Positions 56,291 to 64,000 of a stretch of 64,000 nucleotides of DNA are shown piece after piece. Under the pieces are notes generated by a model that worked only from the letters and a program-made list of their open reading frames with translations, was not told the DNA's origin and ran no database searches. Both the position numbers and the translations under genes were made by a program. Position 1 is the stretch's first letter. Each line of letters starts with the position of its first letter. The DNA is from Actinomadura nitritigenes (GTDB taxonomy: Bacteria > Actinomycetota > Actinomycetes > Streptosporangiales > Streptosporangiaceae): contig NZ_JAGEOK010000018.1 in assembly GCF_017573545.1 (NCBI RefSeq), forward strand, positions 1 to 64,000, written 5' to 3'.

Positions 56291-56857
56291 ATGGGGGACG
56301 AGGCGGGGGGCCTCGCGCCGGGCCGCTGGACCATCGACCCGGTCCACTCCGAGATCACCTTCACGATCCGGCACCTGATGACCACCGTCCGCGGCTCGTT
56401 CCCCGACTTCGGCGGCGAGGTCGTGGTCGGCGGCGACCCGATGGACTCCACCGCGCGGGCGGAGATCAGGATGGCCTCCATCGACACCCGCAGCGCCGAG
56501 CGCGACGAGCACGTCCGCTCGGCCGACTTCCTGGACGTCCAGCGCCATCCGGTCATGACGTTCCGGGGGACCGGGGTGGAACGCGCCACGATCGGCCGCC
56601 GGGCCAAGCGCCCCCGCTACCACCTGGACGGCGAGCTGACGGTCAAGGACGTCACGCGGCCGGTCCGGCTGCTGACCGAGTTCCACGGCGTCGGGTCCGA
56701 CCCGTGGGGCGGCACCCGTGCCGGCTTCACCGCGACCGCGTCCATCAGCCGCCGCGACTTCGGCATCGAGTTCAACGTGCCGCTGCAGGGCGACAAGGTC
56801 ATGCTCGGCGACACGATCGCGATCGCCCTGGAGATCCAGGCCGTCCACGAGGGCTGA
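56291..56857 (+). CDS. YceI-family protein
   Basis: The 188-residue lipocalin-like protein has the YceI signatures GRWTIDPVHSEITFTIRHLMTTVRGSF, DEHVRSADFLDVQRHPVMTFRG, LTVKDVTRPV and ISRRDFGIEFNVPL. YceI folds bind polyisoprenoids or similar amphiphiles. No signal peptide is present from the ATG at 56291, so it should be cytosolic. AGGGGG lies 8 bases upstream; an in-frame ATG at 56267 has none. It is convergent with the DMT transporter gene across 15 bases. Confidence 0.93.
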   Translation: MGDEAGGLAPGRWTIDPVHSEITFTIRHLMTTVRGSFPDFGGEVVVGGDPMDSTARAEIRMASIDTRSAERDEHVRSADFLDVQRHPVMTFRGTGVERATIGRRAKRPRYHLDGELTVKDVTRPVRLLTEFHGVGSDPWGGTRAGFTATASISRRDFGIEFNVPLQGDKVMLGDTIAIALEIQAVHEG

Positions 56858-56872
56858 GCGCCCGGCGGCCCT

Positions 56873-57781
56873 TCAGCCTCCGACGTTCCCGGCAGGTTCG
56901 GGTTCGGGGACGCCGGGGGCGTGCGGGTTGCCGTACCAGGCGACCGCCACCGCGCCGGCGACGGCCAGCACGAACCCGATGCCCGCCGGCACCGCCATGC
57001 CGTCCCGCGAGGCGTCCCCGAGCCACAGCACGCCGATGATCCCCGGGACGACCGTCTCGCCCGCCACCAGCGCCGCCGTCGCGCCGTTGATCGACCCGAT
57101 CTGCAGCGCGAGCGTGTGGAAGTACATCCCGCCGAGGCCCGCGATCGCGATCGCGTACAGGGCGGGGTCGCCGAGCAGGTCCCGCCAGGCGAACGGGTCG
57201 GTGCCGTTGAGGATCCGGACGCCGACGCCCACGGCGCCGAAGCACAGCCCCGACAGCAGGCCCGCGGGGATCGCGGCGCGCGATCCCATCAGCCGGACGA
57301 TCGGCAGCGCGGCGGCGACGAGCAGCACCGACACCGCGAGCAGCCCCCAGTGCCAGCCGATCGCGACGCGCCCCGCGCCCTCGTGCCCGGCAGTGCCGGC
57401 GAGCAGCACCAGCGCGGCGCACACCACGCCGATCGAGATCCACTCCGGCCGGACCAGCCGGATCCCGAGGACCCAGATGCCGAGCACCGCGGTGATCACC
57501 AGGTTCGCGCTGATCACCGTCTGGGACAGGAACAGCGGCACCAGCTTCGCCGACAGCGCGCCGAGCCCGAAGCCGGCCGTGTCCAGCACCGTCCCGACGA
57601 TGAACTCCCACGTCACGACGGCCTTGGCGGTGGAGGACAGGCTCGGCCCGCCGTACTCGGTGGATCCGCAGCCCGCGACGGTCTCGCGCGCCGCGGACCG
57701 CCTGGCGCCGAGCGCCTGCAGGACCGATCCCGTCCCGTAGCAGGCCGACGCGCCCACCGCCGTCAGCAGCCCGATGAACAC
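56873..57781 (-). CDS. DMT-superfamily transporter
   Basis: The 302-residue protein has nine to ten hydrophobic helices in two EamA-like halves, beginning VFIGLLTAVGASACYGTGSVLQALGARR. The first loop is extended and contains a STEYGG segment. Such actinobacterial DMT proteins are uncharacterised exporters or importers; substrate unknown. The GTG at 57781 follows GGAGGG by 5 bases. Longer in-frame readings run upstream into non-coding DNA and are not supported. Confidence 0.85.
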   Translation of the reverse strand: MFIGLLTAVGASACYGTGSVLQALGARRSAARETVAGCGSTEYGGPSLSSTAKAVVTWEFIVGTVLDTAGFGLGALSAKLVPLFLSQTVISANLVITAVLGIWVLGIRLVRPEWISIGVVCAALVLLAGTAGHEGAGRVAIGWHWGLLAVSVLLVAAALPIVRLMGSRAAIPAGLLSGLCFGAVGVGVRILNGTDPFAWRDLLGDPALYAIAIAGLGGMYFHTLALQIGSINGATAALVAGETVVPGIIGVLWLGDASRDGMAVPAGIGFVLAVAGAVAVAWYGNPHAPGVPEPEPAGNVGG

Positions 57782-57939
57782 CGGCGCCCTCCGATCCGCC
57801 GCGGGGGACCGCCGGTCCCGCCCCGTCCCGTTCCATGCCGTCCGGCGGGCGGGTCCGCCCCGCCCCCCAGTCTGACGACCGGGCGGGCCGGAATGTTTCG
57901 GCTGCTCCGCGCCGGTCCCGTGTCGGTTCCCCGTGCCGG

Positions 57940-59160
57940 TCAGTTCTCCCGCGCCAGCCGCCGGGCGGCCAGCTCGGCGTAGAGCGCGGCGCCGTCCGCC
58001 AGCACGGCGTCGTCGTAGCGGGCGTCGGCGGAGTGGTTCACGGCGGCCTTGCCCGGGTCGGCGTCGGACGGGCAGGCGCCCATCACGACGAAGGCCGACG
58101 GTACCTCGTCGCACACGAACGAGAAGTCCTCGGAGGCGGGGAACGGCTGCGGCGAGTCGAAGTAGCGGTCCTCGCCGTAGACCTCCCGGATGGTGTCGGC
58201 CATGAACGCGGCCTCGGCGCCGTCGTTGACCGTCACCGGGTAGTCCTGGACGTAACTGACGTCGACGTCGAGGCCGTGCGCCCTGGCGAGGCCCTGCACC
58301 AGCTCGACCGTCCGCTCCTTCAGCTTCTCGTGCGACGCCGGGGAGAAGGACCGGACGGTGCCGGAGAAGCTCGCCTCGTCCGGGATCACGTTGTCCATCG
58401 TGCCGGAGTGGAACGATCCGATCGTCAGCACCACCGGGTCGAACGGGTCGAACGCGCGGGTCACCATCGTCTGCAGCGCGGTGACCATCTCGCAGGCGGC
58501 CGGCAGCGGGTCCTTCGCCAGGTGCGGCATGGACCCGTGCCCGCCGACGCCCCGGACGGTGACCCGCAGCCGGTCCGCGGCCGCCATGATCGGCCCGCCC
58601 CGGGTCACGAACATCCCCTGCGGCAGCGCCGCGGAGAACACGTGCAGCGCGTAGGCGGCGACGGGGCGCTCGCCGGACGCCTCGAGCACGCCCTCCTCGA
58701 TCATGATCCGCGCGCCGCCGAGGCCCTCCTCGCCGGGCTGGAACATGAACACCACGTTCCCCGCGAGGTCGTCGCGCCGGGCCGCGAGCAGCCGCGCCGC
58801 GCCCGCCAGCATCGTGGTGTGCAGGTCGTGGCCGCAGGCGTGCATCACCCCGTCGACCCGCGAGACCACGGCGGCGTCGCCGCGCTCGGTCACGGGGAGC
58901 GCGTCCATGTCGCCGCGCAGCAGCACCGTCGGGCCCGGGCGGGCGCCGCGCAGCACCGCCGTCACCGAGGTCAGCCGCTCGCCGGTGGTGATCTCCAGCG
59001 GGAGGCCGTCGAGGGCCGCGAGCACCTTCTCCTGGGTCCGGGGCAGGTCCAGGCCGAGCTCGGGCTCGCGGTGCAGCGCGCCGCGGAGCCGGGCGAGGTC
59101 GTCCTGCAGGGCGGCGGCGTCGTCGCGCAGGGACCCGGGGGCGGTCGAAGGCTGGCTCAA
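57940..59160 (-). CDS. M20-family amidohydrolase
   Basis: The 406-residue metallohydrolase has the metal motif MHACGHDLHT, QPGEEG (metal Glu), the dimerisation domain (residues about 190-300) and a distal His in ALHVF and NHSADARYDD. Its closest relatives are aminoacylase and hippurate-hydrolase-type amidohydrolases, which free amino acids from N-acyl forms. The start is the TTG at 59158-59160, because GAGGAGGAA lies just upstream and no ATG or GTG fits. It probably works in the cytosol; no operon partner is obvious. Confidence 0.9.
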   Translation of the reverse strand: MSQPSTAPGSLRDDAAALQDDLARLRGALHREPELGLDLPRTQEKVLAALDGLPLEITTGERLTSVTAVLRGARPGPTVLLRGDMDALPVTERGDAAVVSRVDGVMHACGHDLHTTMLAGAARLLAARRDDLAGNVVFMFQPGEEGLGGARIMIEEGVLEASGERPVAAYALHVFSAALPQGMFVTRGGPIMAAADRLRVTVRGVGGHGSMPHLAKDPLPAACEMVTALQTMVTRAFDPFDPVVLTIGSFHSGTMDNVIPDEASFSGTVRSFSPASHEKLKERTVELVQGLARAHGLDVDVSYVQDYPVTVNDGAEAAFMADTIREVYGEDRYFDSPQPFPASEDFSFVCDEVPSAFVVMGACPSDADPGKAAVNHSADARYDDAVLADGAALYAELAARRLAREN

Positions 59161-59246
59161 CGGTTCCTCCTCAGGGGGTCTCCGGTGGCCGCGGGGGCTT
59201 TCCGGGCGGCCCGTTCCGGCGCCGCCCCTGCACCGTATCGCCGCGG

Positions 59247-59981
59247 TCACCCGAAATGTCGCACCCGGCGGGCACGAAGATCCTTGATGAGGAGGTGCGC
59301 GTCGCCGAGCCGCGCCGGGTCCTTCAGCGACCGGTAGATGCCCCACTTGGGGGAGACGCCCGCCGTGCCGGGCCCCAGGTCGAGCCCGCCGCGCTCGACG
59401 TCGACGACCGCGTCCCCGGCTCCGCCCGTCCCGCCGGCCGTGATCGTCCAGCGGACGCGCCCGTGCGGGGCCGCGGCGAACCGCGCCTCGATCCCGACGC
59501 CGATCCACCGGCCGCGGAGCGGGCCGAGGGCGGCGGCGCCGACGACGGTGCCCGACCGGATCGCGTTCAACTCCAGCAGGTCGCGGCCGCCGCGCCGCCT
59601 CAGGGACGTCACCAGCACCGGCCCGCCGCCCGGCCCGCCGCCGGGAACCGAGGCGAAGAACTGCTGGACGTGCGTGAAGGCCGCCGTCGCCCGCAGCGCC
59701 CCCGCCAGGTACCAGGACCAGGCGAACCGCCATGTCTCGCCCTCGGCGACGCGGCGCTCCCGCCCGTCCGGCCCCCGCATGCCCCGGACCTCCTGGCGCT
59801 GCCGGTCCGGGTAGGTGTCGACGTCGCCCGGATGGTGGATGTCGAACCGGTACATCGTCCCGAGGGCCCGGACGTGGCGGACGCCGGGATGCGATCCGGC
59901 GCGGTCGTCCTCGACCGCCGCGAACGCGGCCAGGCCGTCGCGGCGGGGGTCGGCGCTCCACTCGTCCCGCTCGTCCGCCAT
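59247..59981 (-). CDS. Polysaccharide lyase-like (heparin lyase I family) protein without signal peptide
   Basis: The 244-residue protein resembles the jelly-roll polysaccharide-lyase family. It has TYPDRQRQEVRG, an aromatic strand ETWRFAWSWYLAG, HVQQFFASVPGGGPGGGPVLVTSLR, RGRWIGVGIEARFA and the SPKWGIYRS ending. Secreted relatives cleave glycosaminoglycan-like polymers or bind glycans. This copy has no signal peptide from the ATG at 59981 and would remain in the cell unless exported another way. The maleylpyruvate-isomerase-like gene ends 16 bases upstream on the same strand, so the two may be one unit. Confidence 0.6.
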   Translation of the reverse strand: MADERDEWSADPRRDGLAAFAAVEDDRAGSHPGVRHVRALGTMYRFDIHHPGDVDTYPDRQRQEVRGMRGPDGRERRVAEGETWRFAWSWYLAGALRATAAFTHVQQFFASVPGGGPGGGPVLVTSLRRRGGRDLLELNAIRSGTVVGAAALGPLRGRWIGVGIEARFAAAPHGRVRWTITAGGTGGAGDAVVDVERGGLDLGPGTAGVSPKWGIYRSLKDPARLGDAHLLIKDLRARRVRHFG

Positions 59982-59997
59982 CGCCCCATTGTGGAGG

Positions 59998-60768
59998 TCA
60001 GAACGCCGTGCGGGCGAGCCAGTGGTCCAGCAGCGCCCGGTCGCCGGTCACCTTCGCCTCCGCGCCGTCCGGCGGGAGGCGCCGCGCGAACACCAGCAGC
60101 AGGTCGCGGACGGGCCCGGCGATGGTCATGTCGCCGTCCCGGTCCGCGCGCTCCCAGCCGATCCGGTCCGGCGCGCGGGTGATCACCCACCCGGGCACGG
60201 ACGGCTCGGACGGGCGCAGGCTCAGCGTCTCGCCCCGCCCGTGCAACTCGGCGAGCCTCGGCTGGAGCGTCGCGGCGGCGGGCTCGGACACCAGGCCCAG
60301 CCACTCGGTGATCCCGTCGGCGGCGACGTCGGGCGCCACCTCGAACCGGATGCCGGCGGTGAGGGCGGCGTCGGCGTGGTGGACGACCGTGTCGTGCAGC
60401 ATCCGCCGCAGCCACATCGCGGCCGGGCGCGGGCCCATGAGCGGGTGCGCGACGGTGCGGTCCGGGTCCGCTTCGAAGACCCGGACGAGGTCGTCCGCGC
60501 CGGCGCGCAGCCAGCCGGGCCAGTCCTCCGGCGCGTCGGGCGCGGTCCGGGGCAGTTCCGTGACCAGGTCGGTCTCGCCGGAGCGGATGAACCCGGCCGC
60601 CCACCGGTGCGCCTGGCCGATGTGCCCGACGAGGTCCCGCAGGGTCCACTCCGGGCAGGTCGGCACCGTGGTGTCCGGGTCCGCGCCGGTGACGGCCCGG
60701 GCCATGCCTCCGGTGTGCTCGCGCAGCGCCTCGGCGATGCGGTGGGCGCCGAGGACCGTGTCGTCCAT
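59998..60768 (-). CDS. Mycothiol-dependent maleylpyruvate isomerase family (DinB-like) protein
   Basis: The 256-residue protein has a DinB/MDMPI four-helix bundle at the N-terminus with CPEWTLRDLVGHIGQAHRW. This includes the first metal His of the family; a second pair is in LHDTVVHHADA. A C-terminal SCP2-like domain follows (WVITRAPDRIGWERADRDGDMTIAGPVRDLLLVFARR). Relatives use mycothiol as cofactor. The ATG at 60768 is divergent from the MerR gene, with a dyad between them. Confidence 0.88.
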   Translation of the reverse strand: MDDTVLGAHRIAEALREHTGGMARAVTGADPDTTVPTCPEWTLRDLVGHIGQAHRWAAGFIRSGETDLVTELPRTAPDAPEDWPGWLRAGADDLVRVFEADPDRTVAHPLMGPRPAAMWLRRMLHDTVVHHADAALTAGIRFEVAPDVAADGITEWLGLVSEPAAATLQPRLAELHGRGETLSLRPSEPSVPGWVITRAPDRIGWERADRDGDMTIAGPVRDLLLVFARRLPPDGAEAKVTGDRALLDHWLARTAF

Positions 60769-60807
60769 GTTCGCTCCCTCCTCGTGGACGTCGTGCCCGT
60801 ACCGTAG

Positions 60808-60830
60808 GAACTCCAGCCCGGTGGAGGTTC
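60808..60830. promoter_or_regulatory. MerR-type dyad operator between divergent genes
   Basis: GAACTCCA (60808-60815) and TGGAGGTTC (60822-60830) form an inverted repeat with one unpaired base around a GCCCGG spacer. It overlaps the translation start region of the MerR gene and lies 40 bases upstream of the divergent MDMPI-like gene. Autoregulation of both directions is the simple reading. Confidence 0.5.
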
Positions 60831-60832
60831 AA

Positions 60833-61756
60833 GTGAGTGTGACCGGCGCCACAGGACCGGGGTCCCTCGGCATCGGCGATCTGGCGGCGCTGACCGGCGT
60901 CCCCGTCCGGACGATCCGGTTCTACTGCGACGAGGGGATCCTCGAACCGGCGCGCAGCGCGGGCGGGCACCGGCGGTTCGACGCGGCGGCCGCCGACCGG
61001 CTGCGGCTCGTGCGGCGGCTGCGCGGACTCGGGCTCGGCCTGCCCGCCATCGGGGACGTCCTGGCGGGGGAGCGGTCGCTCGGCGAGGCGGTGGCCGCCG
61101 AGCGGGCCGCGCTGGAGGCGGAGATGTCGGCCCTCGCCTGGCGCCGCGCCGCGCTGGGCGCGGTGGAGGCGGCGCCGGCCGGCGAGCGGGCGGCGCGGCT
61201 TGACCTGCTCGCCGCCGCGGAGGACGGCCGTGCCGCGCGCGCCGCGCTGGTGGAGTTCTGGCTGCGCCGGATCATGGCGCCGCTGCCGGACGAGAGGGTC
61301 GAGGCGTTCCTGGAGCGGGTCGTCCCGCCGCCGCCCGCCGATCCGTCTCCGGCGCAGGTGGTCGCCTACGCCGAGATGGTCGTCCTGACCGGGGACCGGT
61401 CGCTGAACCGCAGGCTGCTGGAGCAGGCGCGGTCGAACGTGCGGGCGGTGGGCGACGAGGAGTCGCTGCTCGCCGGGATGAGCGAGGCGATGGAGCTGGC
61501 GGCGCCGCTGGTCCTCGCGGGGGCCGCGCCGGGGCCCGGCGCGGCGCTGGACCGGTTCGTCGACGCCCACGCCGCGGGGAGGGGCGCCAGGGACACGCCG
61601 GAGTTCCGGCGCGGGATCCTGTGCGACTCCGAGGTGGAGCGCGATGCCCGCGTCGCCCGGTACTGGGACCTGTTCCACCTGGTCACGGGGGAGCCGGTGA
61701 CCCTCGGCGCGCTGCACTTCTGGCTCCTGGAGGCGCTCGAGCGGTCCGTGCCGTAG
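60833..61756 (+). CDS. MerR-family transcriptional regulator
   Basis: The 307-residue regulator has an N-terminal MerR winged HTH (LGIGDLAALTGVPVRTIRFYCDEGILEPARSAGGHRRFDAAAADRLRLVRRLRGLGLGLPAIGDVLAG), a coiled linker and an effector domain of about 190 residues. The effector domain has the helical pattern of TipA-like or other multidrug-binding types and carries no metal-binding cysteines. GTG at 60833 is 5 bases after GGTGGAGG; GTG 60839 is an alternative. The divergent MDMPI-like gene is the likely target. Confidence 0.85.
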   Translation: MSVTGATGPGSLGIGDLAALTGVPVRTIRFYCDEGILEPARSAGGHRRFDAAAADRLRLVRRLRGLGLGLPAIGDVLAGERSLGEAVAAERAALEAEMSALAWRRAALGAVEAAPAGERAARLDLLAAAEDGRAARAALVEFWLRRIMAPLPDERVEAFLERVVPPPPADPSPAQVVAYAEMVVLTGDRSLNRRLLEQARSNVRAVGDEESLLAGMSEAMELAAPLVLAGAAPGPGAALDRFVDAHAAGRGARDTPEFRRGILCDSEVERDARVARYWDLFHLVTGEPVTLGALHFWLLEALERSVP

Positions 61757-61860
61757 CGCGGACGGCCGACCGGAACGGCGTGGGCCCGCAGACCGGAATA
61801 GGGGGGCGGGGGCCGGGGTTCGGTAGGGTAATTGAAAGTTCTACTACTTGGAGGCCGGCA

Positions 61861-62955
61861 ATGCAGTTCGGGATCTTCACGGTCGGCGATGTCACCACCG
61901 ACCCGACCACCGGCCGGACCCCGTCCGAGGCCGAGCGGATCAAGGCGATGGTCGCGATCGCGCTCAAGGCCGAGGAGGCCGGCCTCGACGTCTTCGCCAC
62001 CGGCGAGCACCACAACCCGCCGTTCGTGCCGTCGTCCCCCACGACGATGCTCGGCTACATCGCCGCGCGCACCGAGCGGCTGATCCTGTCGACCTCCACC
62101 ACGCTGATCACCACGAACGACCCGGTGAAGATCGCCGAGGACTTCGCGATGCTGCAGCATCTCGCGGACGGGCGGGTGGACCTGATGATGGGGCGCGGCA
62201 ACACCGGGCCCGTCTACCCCTGGTTCGGCAAGGACATCCGCGACGGCATCCCGCTCGCCATCGAGAACTACCACCTGCTGCACCGGCTCTGGCGCGAGGA
62301 CGTCGTCGACTGGGAGGGCAAGTACCGCACGCCGCTCCAGTCGTTCACCTCGACGCCGCGCCCGCTGGACGGAGCGCCCCCGTTCGTGTGGCACGGCTCG
62401 ATCCGCAGCCCGGAGATCGCCGAGCAGGCCGCCTACTACGGCGACGGGTTCTTCGCGAACCACATCTTCTGGCCCACCGACCACTTCCAGCGGCTGATCG
62501 GCCTGTACCGGCGCCGCTACGAGCACTACGGGCACGGGTCCGCCGACCAGGCGATCGTCGGCCTCGGCGGCCAGGTGTTCATGCGGAAGAACTCCCAGGA
62601 CGCCGTCCGCGAGTTCCGGCCCTACTTCGACAACGCGCCCGTCTACGGGCACGGGCCGTCGCTGGAGGACTTCACCCGCGAGACGCCGCTGACCGTCGGC
62701 AGCCCGCAGCAGGTCATCGACCGGACGCTGACGTTCCGCGACCACTTCGGCGACTACCAGCGCCAGCTGTTCCTGATGGACCACGCGGGCCTGCCGCTGA
62801 AGACCGTCCTGGAGCAGATCGACATGCTGGGCGAGGAGGTCGTCCCAGTGCTGCGCAAGGAGTTCGAGGCGCTGCGGCCCGCGCACGTCCCGGCGACCGC
62901 GCCGACGCACGCGGCGCTGGTCGCGGCCAAGGAGAACGCGGAGGTGACCCGATGA
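61861..62955 (+). CDS. LLM-class flavin-dependent oxidoreductase
   Basis: The 364-residue luciferase-like TIM-barrel protein has GEHHNPPFVPSSPTTMLGYIAART, DGRVDLMMGRGNTGPVYPWFG and VWHGSIRSPEIAEQAAYYGDG, all typical of actinobacterial LLM oxidoreductases that use reduced flavin (FMN or F420). The ATG at 61861 follows GGAGG. The next gene, an NAD(P)H:FMN reductase, overlaps its stop by ATGA, so this is probably a two-component monooxygenase fed with FMNH2. Substrate unknown. Confidence 0.9.
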   Translation: MQFGIFTVGDVTTDPTTGRTPSEAERIKAMVAIALKAEEAGLDVFATGEHHNPPFVPSSPTTMLGYIAARTERLILSTSTTLITTNDPVKIAEDFAMLQHLADGRVDLMMGRGNTGPVYPWFGKDIRDGIPLAIENYHLLHRLWREDVVDWEGKYRTPLQSFTSTPRPLDGAPPFVWHGSIRSPEIAEQAAYYGDGFFANHIFWPTDHFQRLIGLYRRRYEHYGHGSADQAIVGLGGQVFMRKNSQDAVREFRPYFDNAPVYGHGPSLEDFTRETPLTVGSPQQVIDRTLTFRDHFGDYQRQLFLMDHAGLPLKTVLEQIDMLGEEVVPVLRKEFEALRPAHVPATAPTHAALVAAKENAEVTR

Positions 62956-63545
62956 CGACGCTCGCCGTGGTCTCGGCGGGGCTCGGGCAGCCGTCGTCCA
63001 CGCGGCTGCTCGCCGACCGCCTCGCCGAGTCGGCCGCGCGGGCGCTCGGCGGGGACGTCGCCGTCGAGACCGTCGAGCTGCGCGACCACGCCCACGCGAT
63101 GGTCGACGCGAACCTGACCGGCTTCCCGTCGGGCGGGTTCCGTACGGCGGTCCAGGCGGTGACCGGCGCGGACGGGCTCATCGCGGTGACGCCGATCTTC
63201 AACGCGTCCTACAGCGGCCTGTTCAAGACGTTCTTCGACGTGATCGAGCGCGAGGACCTCGAAGGCAAGCCGGTGCTGCTCGGCGCGACGGGCGGCACCG
63301 CCCGGCACTCCCTGGCCATCGACTTCGCGATGCGCCCGCTGTTCGCCTACCTGCGCGCGAACACCATGCCGACGGCGGTGTTCGCGGCCTCGGAGGACTG
63401 GGGGAGCGCCGAGACCGGGCTGCCCGACCGCATCGCCCGCGCGGGCGCCGAGCTCGCCGCCGCGATCGCCGGGCGCCCCGCCGCCGCGAAGGCCGACCCG
63501 TACGGCGAACCCGTCCCGTTCGAGGACTTCCTCACCGGACGCTGA
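62952..63545 (+). CDS. NADPH-dependent FMN reductase, partner of the LLM oxidoreductase
   Basis: The 197-residue flavodoxin-like protein has the phosphate-binding VSAGLGQPSSTRLLADRL and flavin loop TPIFNASYSGLFKTFFD, with LGATGGTARHSLAIDFAMRPLFAYLRAN downstream. It resembles the CE1759/SsuE-type reductases that pair with LLM enzymes. Its ATG overlaps the stop of the LLM gene. Confidence 0.92.
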   Translation: MTTLAVVSAGLGQPSSTRLLADRLAESAARALGGDVAVETVELRDHAHAMVDANLTGFPSGGFRTAVQAVTGADGLIAVTPIFNASYSGLFKTFFDVIEREDLEGKPVLLGATGGTARHSLAIDFAMRPLFAYLRANTMPTAVFAASEDWGSAETGLPDRIARAGAELAAAIAGRPAAAKADPYGEPVPFEDFLTGR

Positions 63546-63579
63546 CCCCGCGGACCCATGCCCGCCTCGGTGTTTAAGG

Positions 63580-63609
63580 CTTGGCTTATATAAGCCGAGG
63601 CCATATATT
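63580..63609 (+). promoter_or_regulatory. Promoter and palindromic operator of the leaderless ArsR gene
   Basis: A 20-base palindrome, CTTGGCTTATATAAGCCGAG (63580-63599, one mismatched pair), overlaps the -35 region TTGGCT (63581-63586). TATATT at 63604-63609 follows with 17-base spacing. The GTG at 63616 then falls exactly at +1, so the message should be leaderless. The overlap of operator and -35 predicts autorepression. Confidence 0.7.
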
Positions 63610-63615
63610 GAGGGC

Positions 63616-63957
63616 GTGCACGCCTTCGATGTGCTGGGCGACCCGGTCCGGCGCCGCATCCTCGAACTGCTCGCCGACGGCGAGCGGTCCTCGGGCGAGG
63701 TGTCGTCGGTCGTCCGGGAGGAGTTCGGCATCTCGCAGCCCGCCGTCTCGCAGCACCTCAGGGTGCTGCGGGAGGCGGGCTTCGCGGTCGTCCGGCCGGA
63801 CGGGACGCGGCGCCTGTACAGCGTCGGCGCCGCGCCGCTCCAGGAGATCGACGCCTGGCTCGACCGCTTCCGCCGCTACTGGACGCCGCATCTGGACGCC
63901 CTGGCCACCGAGATCGCCAGGGGCCGGCGCGCACGCCGGACCGAGGAGGAACCATGA
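63616..63957 (+). CDS. ArsR-family transcriptional regulator
   Basis: The 113-residue winged-helix protein (HAFDVLGDPVRRRILELLADGERSSGEVSSVVREEFGISQPAVSQHLRVLREAGFAVVRPDGTRRLYSV) has no metal-binding cysteines. It resembles the ArsR type paired with AHSA1/SRPBCC proteins. The GTG at 63616 coincides with the predicted transcription start, and no ribosome site is present. Its stop overlaps the next gene's start (ATGA). Confidence 0.92.
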   Translation: MHAFDVLGDPVRRRILELLADGERSSGEVSSVVREEFGISQPAVSQHLRVLREAGFAVVRPDGTRRLYSVGAAPLQEIDAWLDRFRRYWTPHLDALATEIARGRRARRTEEEP

Positions 63958-64000
63958 TCGAAGTGACCGGGCAGATCAACGCCGTGCGCCGCCGGGTCGG
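63954..64000 (+). CDS. SRPBCC (AHSA1-like) protein, N-terminal fragment
   Basis: Fifteen codons are visible before the window end (MIEVTGQINAVRRRV). An ATG overlapping the ArsR stop after GAGGAGG, and the usual ArsR-AHSA1 pairing, suggest an SRPBCC/activator-of-Hsp90-like ligand-binding protein. The visible part alone is too short to prove the family. Confidence 0.5.
   Translation, partial: MIEVTGQINAVRRRV

Overview
The window is very G+C-rich (well above 70% by eye) and densely coded. It uses GTG and TTG starts freely and contains many 1-4 base stop/start overlaps. The gene families present (GlgE, mycothiol-linked DinB-like protein, NDMA-dependent alcohol dehydrogenase, HU with a lysine-rich tail, LuxR-type ATPase regulators, SigE-family sigma factor, 2-methylisoborneol synthase, paired LLM flavoenzyme and FMN reductase) point to a chromosomal segment of a filamentous actinomycete. 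An Actinomadura/Streptosporangiales-like host is my inference; no rRNA or marker gene settles it. I see no integrase, transposase, phage structural gene or CRISPR array.

Layout. 0-10 kb: the 5' end of glgE, a lipoprotein with a degenerate RlpA-like domain, a STAS protein, a TusA-like protein, a Baeyer-Villiger-type monooxygenase coupled to an HTH/transglutaminase-like protein whose last 411 bp are exactly duplicated, a large LuxR regulator overlapping a PaiB-like gene, and a stand-alone LigD polymerase domain. 10-22 kb: cydAB, a secreted lipase, the two-gene 2-methylisoborneol operon, and a sulfonate uptake/desulfonation operon (substrate-binding lipoprotein, ATPase, permease, TauD-like dioxygenase). 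A 25-residue leader peptide of the sulfur-gene attenuator type precedes the sulfonate operon. A small DUF protein, a dienelactone hydrolase and uppP follow. 22-30 kb: a complete potassium system, small ORF-kdpF-kdpA-kdpB-kdpC-kdpD-kdpE, tightly coupled.

30-45 kb: HU, a cupin, a SigE-family sigma factor with a membrane partner, a Tat-exported phospholipase C-like enzyme, a secreted beta-propeller, an NhaA-DsbA fusion, a membrane protein, a CBS/BON protein, an envelope pair (PMT-like glycosyltransferase and LtaS-like sulfatase-fold protein), a mini DivIVA-like protein and an NDMA-type alcohol dehydrogenase. 45-52 kb: a two-armed phosphonate locus. One arm is an FAD oxidoreductase, phnD, phnC, phnE and a zinc dehydrogenase. 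The divergent arm is a GntR/UTRA regulator and a phosphonatase-like HAD hydrolase. A palindromic operator candidate lies between the arms. 52-64 kb: a SugE-like exporter, a receptor Ser/Thr kinase, three tRNA genes (Gly, Cys, Val), a CHAP protein, a tandem universal stress protein, YceI, a DMT transporter, an M20 amidohydrolase, a polysaccharide-lyase-like protein, a mycothiol-dependent-isomerase-family protein divergent from a MerR regulator, an LLM oxidoreductase with FMN reductase, and a leaderless ArsR regulator coupled to an SRPBCC protein cut by the window end.

How the parts work together. Several loci are scavenging modules for sulfur (sulfonates), phosphorus (phosphonates) and potassium. 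Each carries a visible control element: leader peptide with hairpins, 16-bp palindrome, and 14-bp direct repeats, respectively. Two promoters (GntR and ArsR) place a -10 hexamer exactly at -12 to -7 of the start codon, which indicates leaderless transcripts.
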